Source of the DNA: Harmothoe impar
Taxonomy: Eukaryota > Annelida > Polychaeta > Phyllodocida > Polynoidae
Length of the DNA: 64,000 bases
NCBI GenBank assembly: GCA_947462335.1
Contig: OX381705.1
Span: 40,083,672 to 40,147,671 of the forward strand
Reading direction: 5' to 3'
Shown: one piece after another, positions 30,325 through 42,205 of the stretch
How positions within the stretch are numbered: the first letter of the stretch is position 1
Layout: each line of letters opens with the position of its first letter
The notes under the pieces: model-generated
What the model was told of the DNA's origin: nothing
Database searches by the model: none
The model's input: the letters and a program-made list of their open reading frames with translations, nothing else
Position numbers and translations under genes: made by a program

Positions 30325-32371
30325 TATGTCTCATATCTGCTGAAAATCGTGTGAACCATTTTCTCCATGGAACCGAGCCATCATACTGCTTCATCTTGAT
30401 CGCCTGCTTCCTCACAGGTGTCATCCCCCTTCTCAACGGTATATCAGCCTGACTCAAAGCATAGTCCACTGCCTTAAAGTTCCCCACGTCATTCGGTACC
30501 GCATCAATCCCCAATCTTCTAATTGCTGGATTGCTCTGGAACACTGCCTCATCTTCCATTGACATATTTCCCCTATGTTGATAGGGTGTCCCACTCTGAT
30601 TAGTACCTCCGGTCCTTGGTGTATACATGCTTCCTGGAGTTACATGACTGCCAGGTAATGGGGGAGGTGGTATATTGAACATAGGCCTCGCGTTCCCATA
30701 ACAGTTATCCGGTCCCACATTGCCCCATCCCCCGTAGGAGGTGTTAGGCCCGGCCAGATTCCCTTGACCTGGCGGCCGAGCATTCATGTATGCCCCACCG
30801 GGCAAACCTGGTCTACCTACCGTAGACACATTTACCGGAACTGCAGGAACTTGCCTTGTCCCTGGAGCTGGAGTAGAATGAGCACCTGGAGCTGGAGCAG
30901 TGTTAACTGGTCCCACAGGAGGCTTATTCCCGGTAGCCTGGGCCACCGGAACGTCTCCTTTCACTCCCTTAGTGTCATTCTCCACACTCACTGATTCTGT
31001 TTCTTCAAGAAAGCAATCCAACTTCTCCTGAAACAGTTTTTCAACTCTACCACACAGTTCTAACATGAACTCCTCATTCTTATCAAACTTACTGCCATGC
31101 ATCGATGAGTGTCCACTCACACTGGATAACATATCTACTGTATGTATCACCATGGAACTATCTAGATCCTCAGTGACAGGTGGTTTCACTACCTCCTCCA
31201 CTGTATTGACTATAACTACTGAGGGCTCGTCGGCAGTCACAAAGGTCTCATCTCTAGACACCTCCTGCGCCTTTCCCACCGGGTCCCCAATTTCCTTCGT
31301 CCCTTTTGGTTCTAGCTTATTCATCATGTGATTTTCAGCTTGTTGAGCTAGCGCCTCTAACTCTCCCAGCTTACTATCCTGTTTCTTCAACAACTCATCA
31401 TACTGCGCTACTTGTAACTGTCTTGCTAGAATCTCGGAACTAATTTCTTTATTCCGTACCACTAGCTTTTCTGTTTCAGACTTCAGTCTGACTTCAGTAC
31501 CCTCAAGTAGACCCACATTGACAGAAATCTGTTCCAGATGTTTGATCTGAGCTGCATGTTCCCCAATGTTTCCTGACCTTTTTGCCAAAAAACTCTTTTC
31601 AAAAGCTTCCCTTTCCTCCTTCAGCTTCCTGAGGGATTCTTCCTCTAACCTTATCCCTTCCTTCATATGCTCATGCTCGTTTCTCAATCGGAGCGTCCTT
31701 ATGTCCTCCAGGCTCAACCTTCCCCTGGGCTCATAAGGCGGAACCTCTAGACCACGTATTGTCAATGTAAAAGGATCCGGGAACAGCTTATCTCCCCTGG
31801 AGATTACCTCAGCTGTCTCTTCCCCTTCCCCAGGAGTTTCCTCTAGGTCGTCCCTTTTGACAACCTCAACTCCTTCCTGACTAACTGGGACTACCACTCT
31901 AGTCCCTCCCACTGCTTCTACAGTGGGTACTGGTCTACGTTCCCATCTCACTGGTACATCTACTGTACCCTCCAGACTAGGTATACTAGAGTCACTATCT
32001 TCCCCAGCATCTTCCATGGTCACCTGTCCAAGCGTCACATCCTCCCGTGAGGTGTCCCCCGCCTGGACAGGTCCCTCCATAACCCTATCTGGCTCCAGAG
32101 CTGGACGTTTTGCTGGAGGATCCCCTTGTGAATCCTCAGATCTCACCTCGTGGGCCTCCTCCTCTCCTCCATGTCCAATTTCCCTACTCTGATTGAAAGT
32201 ATGTACCTTCTGCCTAGCATTAAACCTCACCCTAGATCGTAATCTAGGACGCATCCCCTCCCCTTGGTTAGTAACCAACGGGGGAGGTACCTCCGTATCT
32301 GACATATCTTCACCACACAAAAGCAACCTGTAATAGCTATCCTTGAAACCTACCAATTCTGGTTCAAACAT
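30266..32371 (-). CDS. gag: Gag, N-terminal part with coiled coil and Pro-rich linker (element B)
   Basis: This is a 701-aa frame starting with ATG 70 bases downstream of the primer-binding site. Residues ~1-215 are acidic and low complexity, and ~225-350 form a charged coiled coil (EEESLRKLKEEREAFEKS). Residues ~490-610 are Pro/Gly-rich. The last ~80 residues resemble the start of a Ty3/gypsy capsid (MKQYDGSVPWRKWFTRFSAD). The frame ends at a TGA within the capsid, overlapping the next frame by 59 nt. The N-terminal extension before the capsid is unusually long for Ty3/gypsy Gag. Confidence 0.85.
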   Translation of the reverse strand: MFEPELVGFKDSYYRLLLCGEDMSDTEVPPPLVTNQGEGMRPRLRSRVRFNARQKVHTFNQSREIGHGGEEEAHEVRSEDSQGDPPAKRPALEPDRVMEGPVQAGDTSREDVTLGQVTMEDAGEDSDSSIPSLEGTVDVPVRWERRPVPTVEAVGGTRVVVPVSQEGVEVVKRDDLEETPGEGEETAEVISRGDKLFPDPFTLTIRGLEVPPYEPRGRLSLEDIRTLRLRNEHEHMKEGIRLEEESLRKLKEEREAFEKSFLAKRSGNIGEHAAQIKHLEQISVNVGLLEGTEVRLKSETEKLVVRNKEISSEILARQLQVAQYDELLKKQDSKLGELEALAQQAENHMMNKLEPKGTKEIGDPVGKAQEVSRDETFVTADEPSVVIVNTVEEVVKPPVTEDLDSSMVIHTVDMLSSVSGHSSMHGSKFDKNEEFMLELCGRVEKLFQEKLDCFLEETESVSVENDTKGVKGDVPVAQATGNKPPVGPVNTAPAPGAHSTPAPGTRQVPAVPVNVSTVGRPGLPGGAYMNARPPGQGNLAGPNTSYGGWGNVGPDNCYGNARPMFNIPPPPLPGSHVTPGSMYTPRTGGTNQSGTPYQHRGNMSMEDEAVFQSNPAIRRLGIDAVPNDVGNFKAVDYALSQADIPLRRGMTPVRKQAIKMKQYDGSVPWRKWFTRFSADMRHNGWEGDECLAALSWCLRSW

Positions 32372-32428
32372 ATAAGAGCTTACCTCTCAATTTCAGAAAG
32401 AAGAGTAAAACAATAAATGTAAATCAAT

Positions 32429-32436
32429 ACTTACCC
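32429..32436 (-). promoter_or_regulatory. Splice donor in the 5' leader of element B
   Basis: In sense the leader reads TTTGGGTAAGTATTG, a near-ideal donor (GG then GTAAGT), placed between the primer-binding site and the gag ATG. Retroviruses use a donor at this place to make their subgenomic RNA. Here it could produce an ORF3 RNA. Confidence 0.55.
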
Positions 32437-32440
32437 AAAG

Positions 32441-32454
32441 TGGTCACGGCACCA
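32441..32454 (-). other. Primer-binding site, complementary to tRNA-His 3' end (element B)
   Basis: In sense TGGTGCCGTGACCA begins one base after the 5' LTR. It is complementary to the 3' end of typical animal tRNA-His (acceptor TCACGGC, then A, then CCA). The tRNA identity is from general knowledge and was not checked against this genome. Confidence 0.7.
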
Positions 32455-32455
32455 G

Positions 32456-33233
32456 TGTAGCTGTTGGCTATTCTAAGATAGACATCTGCTATGAAAAACT
32501 CCAGATTCGAAAATAGGTTGTTCAGAAATTACACTTTATTCATTCTGACATACGGCTCGTAATCATACAGACGGATAGCAATAATCAAATAGGCTTCTGA
32601 ACACCAGGGGTCATATGAACATACAGGAGGTATACGCTCACGGTCTAGTACATAATTCCCGAGTTCCAAGGCTCTCTTCCATCTTGGTTAACTCCACTTG
32701 GATCAGACTCCCCCAGAGGGAGTTCTGTACCCGGAGTTGTACACCAGTGCGTCTATCTCCTCTAGTTCCCCCAGAGGGTGGAACAGAGAAAGACGCAGGG
32801 TGACCAAGGTGGAAGCAGCGACAGGACTAGGCCTAAAAGGTACAACAGAGTTTGGGGAAGCTCTGTTGTGGAGCAGCCAAGCTGGCCGAAGTGCGCAGCA
32901 AGACTGGGTCCTCGATTAGCAGAACCCCAGGTCTTATGTACTGGTCGTTATGTAATTCTCTCTATTACTCGTAAACACTTGAGTTCCCGAGGAACTCCGG
33001 GTAACCACGCGCCGGTGCATCCGAGCCGACACCGTACCCGAGATATGTCGGGTGACACGTGGCGGTCACGGCTCAATGCACATAACCAGGCCGCGCTCCA
33101 CCATTCCTCAGGTGGGCTTATATAACCTTATACTCGGCAGTAGACAGGAGTGCGGCCTGGATACACGACAACACATATACCAAATATAACTCCAACTGGT
33201 TCCATAGAAATAGTACAGCGGCGACCCACTACA
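32456..33233 (-). repeat. 5' LTR of element B (778 bp)
   Basis: It is identical to 18241-19018 apart from one base that I can see. The TATA box is at 33118-33124 on the - strand, about 110 bases from the LTR start. This copy should carry the promoter used for the genomic RNA. Confidence 0.95.
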
Positions 33234-33237
33234 CATG
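33234..33237. repeat. Target-site duplication CATG, right copy
   Basis: It follows the element B LTR and matches 18237-18240. Confidence 0.85.
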
Positions 33238-33706
33238 TACATGGACGCCTACTGGGTGGGTGTGGTGCTGCAGCCTCAGCATACATGTACATGGACGCCT
33301 ACTGGGTGGGTATGGTGCTGCAGCCTCAGCATACATGTACATGGACGCCTACTGGGTGGGTGTGGTGCTGCAGCCTCAGCGCCATACATGTACATGGCCG
33401 CCTACTGGGTGGGTGTGGTGCTGCAGCCTCAGCAGCGTGTACATGGACACCTACTGGGAGGGTGCGGTGCTGCAGCCTCAGCAGCGTGTACATGGACACC
33501 TACTGGGAGGGTGTGGTGCTGCAGCCTCAGCAGCGTGTACATGGACACCTACTGGGAGGGTGTGGTGCTGCAGCCTCAGCAGCGTGTACATGGACACCTA
33601 CTGGGAGGGTGTGGTGCTGCAGCCTCAGCAGCGTGTACATGGACACCTACTGGGAGGGTATGGTGCTGCAGCCTCAGCAGCATGTACATGGACACCTACC
33701 GGAGGT
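33234..33706. repeat. ~50-bp minisatellite, right part
   Basis: This continues the array at 17546-18240. The first units are of the 50-52-bp type. Later ones are a 47-bp form with CAGCAGCGTGTACATGG, so the array is changing type towards its right end. Long ORFs across it are by-products of the repeat. Confidence 0.95.
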
Positions 33707-33968
33707 GACTAAGCATTGTTGTGCGCTCCTTAGCCCCACACACCATGTGTCATGTCAGTAACATCACAGTAATGGATGGGCCAGGGACCAGAGGTAACTC
33801 ATTTACGATGATTGTTTGTTGTTCCATCCCTCAGAGTTTCTATCCACACCTTGCTACATGCACCTACTTCTTATTTCGTGTGACAAAAGCTGTAAGCACA
33901 GCAGCGATCAATAAAATACTATGTATAGGTGTGCTTTATAGTAGTTCATGCCCAGGCTTGATACATAG

Positions 33969-34071
33969 ACAAAGGCTCACAAGTTTTAGTCTGTTGACTG
34001 GGTTATTTCACGAGTTGCGAGGTCACCAAGTAAAATAACCCAGTCAATAGACTAAAACGAGTGTTCCTTTG
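33969..34071. repeat. Fold-back hairpin, ~40-bp arms
   Basis: GTTTTAGTCTGTTGACTGGG (about 33982-34001) is matched in reverse complement by CCCAGTCAATAGACTAAAAC (about 34039-34058). The pairing extends outwards through ACAAAGG/CCTTTGT. The loop is about 23 bases. It is probably the core of a MITE. Confidence 0.65.
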
Positions 34072-36560
34072 TGGTTATTCTTTAGGTTTTCCGATTCAAA
34101 TCAAATTATTAGGGCCTATAGGGGGCCGGGGTGGAGGGCTTGAAATAGCCCTTTTCTACACTATTCAGATGTAAACAAACCGCCATTTTGATGACTTCAC
34201 AGGTTATTTCATGGGGAGTGGGCAATATGGCGTTCTTTGTTTAAATCAATTGCACTGCCATATTTCATAAAAACATAAAATGTGTACTCTACACTGTATA
34301 CGTTGAACAAAATAAATGCATTGTCAACATGGTAAAAAAAAGAAGCTTTCATGGAGACATGGAGGCCGTCCGGCAGTAGAACGGCCATCGCCTGGTGTGT
34401 AGTTAAGCTGCAGTATGGAGGAGATGGCGTTGGTGCCGTGTGTATGGGGGTAGATGGCTCCCTGGCTGATACACAGAAGTAAATAATGTAAGAAAAATTC
34501 AGCAGACACAGGAAGAAAGGGAAGAAACAATACGGGCTCCTGTCTTTGTGTTACCGCTTTCTGAAACTACACATTCCTTATAAGTTATAATAATGTGGTT
34601 ATGGAGTATATAAAATGATACACATGTACATGGCAATATCTAGTATTGTATTCTCTAGGATACCTACCATTGTGGCACATCTTTACGTACACAGAGAAAA
34701 TGTGTCATTAGGAAAAAGTGACTCATTTCATTATAAAGAATAATCACATGTGATTAAATCTGTTAAAAACACATGCAAGGATCAACAGAGTGAATGGATT
34801 GGTAGATGAGAAACACATGAATCGGGTTTCTGTGAACAGGTAACATGACTATGTGTGGGTCGTTCCTATAGAGTGTGAGTGTGTGGTTGTCTTTTGATTC
34901 TATGTCCATGTATCAAAGGTCAATTCTGTCGATATTACATCATACACAAGCCCGTCGGACAATGATCTTACAAAATCAAAAGAATAAGTAGCTTTGTTAT
35001 GCAAAAACGTAACAAACAATGAGATGTTGACTACACAGAGAGAAGAAGTAAAATCACGGTAACTCTCAAATGGGACTCCCATTTCAGAGTCACTTTGATT
35101 CTACTTCTTTTCTCTGTGTAATTCTTATTTGTTAAATGTTAAAATGAAATAAAACCGAACTGTTTTGAGAAATATGAATAAATATATCTGACATACTCTC
35201 TTCACTTTCTTCAAGCAGCAAACATAGTCTGGCCCATGTCGGGCCATAGCGGGCTACTGATGTGGCCCTGAGTGGGCTGACCGGCTTGAGCTGAGTGGGT
35301 TTGGTCTTCGGTTTTGCTGTGGCCCCATGTGGGCTAACCAATTTGGGCTTAGCTAGGGTTTTTGTCGGGTTGCCCAATTTGGTCATGTGATACAACCTGG
35401 GAAAAATATGGGTTTTAGAGCAATCTAAAAATCCCCCCCCCCCCCAAAAAAAAAAAATAGAATAAAAAATCCACCCCTCCACCCCCCTCTGAGAGAGTGG
35501 AGAACTTATTGACTAGGAAATCCCAGGTGCTGCTAATTAATGCACCCGAGGCTCAATCATACTCTTCCTATCCAGTCATGGACAAGCATGAAATGTAATC
35601 ATCAGAGTTGAGTCATGCAGATTAGACACTTATCTGATCTAGGGACACATTGGCCTTGAAGCCCATAGTTCCTACCTGCATGATGCAGGTGACCCATCTT
35701 AAGGCAATTGAAAAGTGACAGGAATGGGGTCTAAGGTTTATTGCTACTTGGAGAACCTCATTATTTTTCACATTCAAATGGGAACCATCATGTATTTCCA
35801 AACTTTTAGAAAATCCATTCATTATTACCTATCCTGCAACTCTGTGATCTTTGGATAAAAGCTTTACATATTGTATAGTAGGGGCCATCTAGTGTCAAGT
35901 ACCAGAACTACCACATCAGTTTGCCAAACCCCACTTCAGCCCACATCAGGTAGCCCACTTTGAAACTGATCTGGGGCCACAGACGGGTTCTGATTGGTTT
36001 TCTCAATTCAGGCAACCGTTGAGGTCCTGCCTGAAACCCTGCCACTAGCCAAGGTAAAACCCAGGTACAGAGATCTGCCCAAGCAAAAACAGATTTGGCC
36101 CTTTGTGGGCTTGCTACTCGGGAAAAACTAGCATTTTACTGTATTGCCTAATGTTAGCCATCAGTGGTGCCAAGGAACAAGTACCATACCTTGACAAGCA
36201 GCACATCCATGTTAGTTACTAATCTCAAGATTAAGCTGCTAGGAGTACAATTCTAATTTTGACAAATTTTTTATTATTTAAAGTTTGATTACTTTTCGCC
36301 GATTTATATCCTATTTCCAAGTCTCTATGCATCAAGACATAACACAAGGGGTATGGTTTGATCATTTTTTCCTGATCTACACTATAAATAATACCTGTGT
36401 AATGACACATGGATCTGTAACCCTGAGTTTCTCCATGGTAGTCCTTTGAAAATGGCTAGAATTGAGGTTTTCCTTACTAGAGCAGACACCCCGCCTTGAT
36501 TGAGCCAGCTAAAAGTCATAAACCATGTGGAATTTTGATTAGAAATTCTTGATGGACAAT
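34072..36560. other. Non-coding stretch, no gene supported
   Basis: The region holds GGGCC/GGCCC-rich sequence at about 35225-35400 and 35930-36120, which may be arms of a decayed element, and a C-run/A-run junction at 35438-35457. ORFs here show no domain. Confidence 0.4.
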
Positions 36561-36562
36561 AT

Positions 36563-39313
36563 GGCTACCGCCCTCCTAAAAAGGATTCGGAGAGCTTACG
36601 GTCTTTATATAAGAAGTTGTCTGAATTATTAAAAGGCGTTACTAAAAACAGGAAAATAATAATTATGGGCGATTTTAATGTAGACCTGTTATCCCGTAAG
36701 GACATTGAGGATTCAGATGTCGAAGGTTTCTGTACTAACAATGAAATGTGCCAACTAATAAATGAAATTACGAGACCAAGGTCTGGAACCCTTTTAGATC
36801 ATATTTACATCAATGACAGAATTCATAATGTGTGTGAATTTGGGACAATAGACTTCCATATAGCTGACCATACGCCTGTGTTTTTATTGATAAAATGTGA
36901 ACGTACTAAGATTAAGAAGAAAGTTATCAAGGCACGCTCATATAAGAAATATGACATTCTGAAATTTAAAAACATGTTACTCGAAATTAAATGGGACGAA
37001 ATTGTAAGCATTCAGGATCCAAATTTACTGTGGGATAAAATTATTAAAGTTATTAGAGCCTGCCTTGATACAATATGCCCTATTAGGACTATGGTACTAC
37101 CGGTATATACACCAGAATGGCTAACGCCAGATATTATCACGGCAATGCAGTATAGAGATGCGCTTTATTCTGATGCTAGGTTAACTGGTAATATAGATGA
37201 CTGGAGAATAGCTGACTTCCACCGAAATAGGGTTGAATCTATGATATATTACAGTCGTAAAGATAAAATTGATTCACTTCTTGTACACAGGAAAGATGAT
37301 CCTGTAAAATTCTGGCAAGGCATACGAAAGCTACTACCGGTTAAGACAAAATCCACCTATTTAAAATTAAGAAATAGTATCACTAAAGATATGATTCCAC
37401 CTAATGAGTGTTCTGGATTTATTAATTCCTTCTTTGCGAATGTGGGTGCTAACCTGGCTAACCTGCTGCCACCTATCGATCCTGAGCAGAACTACACTGC
37501 ACCCGGCAACGCTCCAGCTCACAAATCGAGTCTTTTACAGCCAGTTAGTTATCAGGACATTATTAAAGTTATTAAGAAGATAAAAAACAATAAGCCTTCT
37601 AGTGTTAAACATATTAAGTCGTATGTATTAAAGGATGCTTTCTTGATTATACCTGACGTAATAATGTGTCTGTTTAATAGATGTATGGAGCATAGCGTCT
37701 TCCCCACAGAATGGAAGACTGCCACTGTTGTACCTATACCTAAGAAAAGCAACTCATTGGATGTTAATGACCTGCGGCCTATAAGTTTACTCCCCATCCC
37801 TGGCAAGATGCTGTAGAGAATTATTTGTACCCGACTGCAAGCTTATATGAATGAACATAAACTTTTAACCCCCTACCAACATGGATACAGAACTGGTCAC
37901 TCCACACTTTCGGCAATCACCTCACATCGTAATAACATCATATCTAGTATAATTAACAATAAACCCACCCTCTCCCTATATTTAGATTATAAAAAAGCTT
38001 TTGATACCGTATCACACTTAATTATGTTAAAAAAATTATCCGGATTTGGACTTGACGAAAAAACTTGCAGTTGGTTCAATAGCTATCTTGTAAACAGGAA
38101 ACAGTGTACTATTGCTAATGATTATGTTTCTAGCATGAAGGATGTCGTGTATGGAGTACCCCAGGGTTCCGTACTTGGCCCTGTATTATTTTCAATTTAT
38201 ATAAATTCACTTCCGGACATAGACAATTTTGACATATGCTTATATGCAGATGACGCTGTAATTTCTGTAAATAACCCTGTAAAAATGCAATCCTGTCTGG
38301 ATAAGCTAGGTGCTTGGTGTAAAGTCAATAGCCTGACAGTTAATGAAAAAAAGACCAAATGGATGCTTTATAATAATATACATAATGTTTCGCCTGTTTT
38401 AAAGCTGAACGATGTAGCACTGGAGAGAGTAACAACCTTCCAATACTTAGGTCTAACCCTGGACCCTGAGTTAAAATTTGTTGAGCATCGTGCTAATGTT
38501 GTTGCCAATATAAGAAATAAGATCTGTCAGTTACGTAAAGTAAGGGATCATACGGATGAGGAAACGTCTCTCACTATATATAAATCCATGGTTTTACCTA
38601 CCTTCGATTATGCGGATTTTATTTGGGATAGGGAGAATAAAGGGGAAAATCTAGAATTGCAGCGTATTCAAAATAAGGTACTAAGGGTTGTGTATAAGGT
38701 CAAGCTGGAGAAGGATCCTACCTTTACTACTGACCAACTGCATATTAAGAGTGGATGTTGTAAACTAATAGAGAGACGCGACAAGCACTTATTGTATTAT
38801 GCTTTCTCCTTGAGTGAAAATATTCTGTATGTGGATAGAAGGCATCTTCCTACTCGTAGAAACCAAGGCAAAAGGTTATTGGTTCCTCATTCACTAAAAC
38901 CCATTGTACTTAGAAGTTCACTGTATAGAGGAATTATGCGTTGGAATGATTTAAAACCGAAATATACTGTCATTGATACCCTTTGGAAGTTCAAAGCAGC
39001 CATAGAAAAGGACTATCCACAATGTTTCATGAATGTACCATAAGTTATCTCATCACGACATAATTTACCTTATCATTCTCATCTCATCTCATCATTTATC
39101 AAAATGAATAACTGTGTAAGCAGCAATTTATTTTTGAATAATATTACAAAAGGCAAAATGTACACAAGGAGGACGACATAGCTATATATATAATAAGACC
39201 GTCATTTCATTGTTGTATAGGCAGGGGTGCTGGCGGCAGAAGGGCAATGCGCCCAAGCTAGTTTTCATCCGCAAGGATGATTAGATCCAATAAATCCACG
39301 TCAAAAAAAAAAA
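36563..39313 (+). mobile_element. 5'-truncated non-LTR retrotransposon (LINE, Jockey/CR1-like)
   Basis: It starts within the endonuclease domain and runs through reverse transcriptase to a 3' UTR. The UTR ends AATAAATCCACGTC followed by a run of 11 A. Truncation at the 5' end is normal for LINE insertions. The class assignment rests on the RT motifs and the poly-A tail and is provisional. I could not define the target duplication. Confidence 0.8.
36617..39043 (+). pseudogene. LINE ORF2: endonuclease C-terminus and reverse transcriptase, one nonsense codon
   Basis: The frame encodes the end of an AP-type endonuclease (MGDFNVDLL and the ADHTPVF region), then a reverse transcriptase. The RT shows DLRPISLLP, YLDYKKAFDTV, SWFNSYLVNRKQ, GVPQGSVLGPVLFSIYIN and the catalytic YADDAV. 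The frame is broken once, by TAG at 37814-37816 after GKML. The same frame then continues to 39043, so it looks like a single base change. The frame is also open upstream to about 36542, with YRPPK visible, where the homology stops. No other stop or frameshift is seen, so the copy is fairly young but inactive. Confidence 0.85.
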
Positions 39314-42076
39314 TGGGTACATAGGGTAAGCAGAAAAAAATTAGCATGGGAATTGGAGAGGTCATCTGGGAAGATCTTCAGATTTTGGTTGAGTTGACAC
39401 AGCATCAGCCACTTGAATCTACAAATCATATTTTCTTAGCTCTGACGCATGGTGCTGTACCTCAATCAGTATAATTTATTACAGCGCATGCTCCAACATT
39501 GCGGGGGATTGACTCTGAGATATTGAGGCTTTATTGTGTAGTGGAGGAAGGGGTGTGGAGATGAAGATGCATTGAGCCATTTTATTTCTTTTGTCATGGT
39601 TGCTATATATGAAAATAAGGCAATGGTGCCTTGTAATCACACATGTTGAAGTAGTATTATCCCAATGCTTTTATCTAGTATTTATTCCGGTACACTATGA
39701 GACTCATTGAACAGCAAAGAGATATTTTGTTTTGCCTGTCTATGCTGGCGTTGCAATGTAATAGAAAGGCTTCTATCCTTAATTACAATGTCACTTACAC
39801 ATCGGACTTCGTCTTGAAATGTTCATATGATCCGTCTTCGTAGAAATGCATCTGAAAGGAAAGGACACTTTGAGAGCATCGGCTTCTTTCTTTATAATTG
39901 AATAATCGCATTGGTGACACTCATCTGAAGAGGCACTGCTATAGGATTCAGATTTACTATGTAACTAATGTTCCTGCATTAAGGGGAAAAAGGAAATGGA
40001 ATGACACTGTCAGTTAGCTGCATGCTTGCAGGGTATTAAACAGGATTATGAGAAGATTTAAGTTGCATCCAACAGTGGCTATATATGTATCAAAGGGACT
40101 AGGACATTTGAAACATGCAGTTTTGAAGAAGGATGACCTCCAAATATGACAAAAGTCAAGTGTGAAAGTTAAGGACTCATTGCTGCTTCTACATGCTACA
40201 TTTATGAATGTATTAGCATCACAAAATGCAATTTTGATCAACGATCGTATAGAATAAAGGAGGCGCCTGGCTGCATTAAGGCCTTGGTATAATAAAGGAC
40301 AACAACACCAGTTTCAAAAGCCAATTATCAAAGGCCATAAGTTCCATCAATCATAAAATCTGGTTGCTGAAAGACTTAAGAGATCACATGGATGTAAATA
40401 CATCTATTCTAGTATTAAGGCAATGTTATTGTCATCTCCTGTTAGTGTTTATAATAACGAGTTCATTGTACATCTACATTCTCCATTGTAATTTATCTAC
40501 TATAGAAGAGCGTCATGCCCTCGCAAATCTTTATAACCAAATAACCTCCCTCTCTTATGAAAAGACATAATCAATCTCTAATGCCTTCCTTAGTACTCTT
40601 TATTAAAATCGGCTTTCATAACTCATCAGTAGCGTCGAGTAGTGGGCCGAAAGGAATCACAAAGAAATAAAAATTTTCAAACTTTAATTTGAAATACGGA
40701 AAGGAAAAAATATAATTCTTCCTCGCACTGCCGATCCCCTTCCCCCAGGACATCACTAATTACAAAATTCTTTCGTTCCAGATGTGCCGACCATAAAACC
40801 TTCAACAGGAAGATGGTGAGTACGAAAATATCATTTGAAATGTAATACTTCTACACCGGACCTCGGCTACAGCATATGACATTAGTATCAAAAGCATATT
40901 TCATACACATCCTAATGCATATTGATTAAAACATTCGACCTATTTCGACGCTGTGCCATTTCTCATTAATGTGCAGAGAGACGATGGAGAGGGAAAAGCA
41001 CACAGATATGATATCATGAATGAACACTTGAAACGGAAGGTTCTGTTTGTGATGTTCAGTGCCTGAAGACATTCCTAGTCCGTATGCCTTTGTATGCCGA
41101 TTTTCCAGACAATGGCATATCCTCCTCCGAGGCAATGAGGCAAGCAGCTCTCACAGCGGGAACAAGTGATCCAGCAAGGTACAACCTAATTTAGACTGGC
41201 CAGAGGTAGTGAAGGGAATATTCAAGCAGTGCGGGTGGCGTCTGTGTAATGGCCAGGAGGGGTTGGAGCTGGGACATTGTTCAGGCACAGTAAGACCGAG
41301 CTACAAGATGAGAGGACAGGCAAGGCAGGTAGAAAAATCAGAGGACCATCGGAAAATAAATCCAAGCCGATTAACGCACCTCGAGGACTCTTTAATGTAA
41401 AAACACAGAAATGACTTTTAAGTCAACAATCTTTTGCCAAGGTGCGAAAGATAACCAAATCTTTGGAATCTTTCAGCAATGGTGAAGGAATGGCTGACTA
41501 AACTAAATGAAGCCAACCTATGATAGCCATGCCAAATGTTGATGAAGAAAAACACAATATTCCGTTAACCTGCCTTCTATATACATGTACAATCACATCC
41601 TCTTTTGGCAAACAACACAGTAAGTTTAAATATTCACTGGTACTGCTCTACGGTTAGGGTATATGCTATGTGTAGTTCCATCCGAATTATATCATGTTAG
41701 TCTCGCACCGTGGCACCCAGATTATGAGTGACTTATGAAAAGCGTGATATCCTTTGTGACATACAAACCTAAAGAAAACCCTATCTTACAAATAGATGTG
41801 TAAGGTGAGGGCTTTTGAGCCCCTAGGGATCTGACATGGTCTCTAAGTTGCAATATCCCACAGTCTGCCAGATAGCCCACCCTGTGGAGTCCTACAGGGG
41901 CTACTCGGGCATGGGCATGTCCATTGGTCTAGAGGTGCATTTCATAGCTTCTACTTTCCCACTCACTTTATTTGTGACTTGGTACTGCAAACCTGAGAAA
42001 TGTTAGTGGTTATATAGCTTAAAGAAACGTCTCATATAATAAGTGACATAGGGGTCCTAGGTAAATGCCAACAATA
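39314..42076. other. Non-coding stretch, two possible small exons
   Basis: No long ORF with a domain is present. Two short stretches with splice-like borders lie at 40782-40815 and 41148-41178 and are listed separately. Confidence 0.4.
40782..40815 (+). other. Possible 34-nt microexon
   Basis: It is preceded by a pyrimidine-rich acceptor (TTCTTTCGTTCCAG) and followed by a strong donor (GTGAGTACG). One frame is open and reads CADHKTFNRKM. No neighbouring gene is recognised, so this may be chance. Confidence 0.2.
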
Positions 42077-42202
<126 letters not shown>

Positions 42203-42205
42203 ATA

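Larger units (their letters stand above)
18241..33233 (-). mobile_element. Complete Ty3/gypsy retrotransposon 'element B' (14,993 bp) with an extra ORF3
   Basis: The element has identical-length 778-bp LTRs (18241-19018 and 32456-33233) with TGTAG/CTACA ends and one difference that I can see (C at about 18638, T at about 32853). CATG duplications lie on both sides. On the - strand the order is LTR, primer-binding site, splice donor, gag in two frames, pol with all domains, a 946-bp gap, ORF3, a 1.5-kb 3' UTR, a polypurine tract and LTR. The near identity of the LTRs points to a very recent insertion. It is unusually long for the group because of ORF3 and the long leader of gag. Confidence 0.95.
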
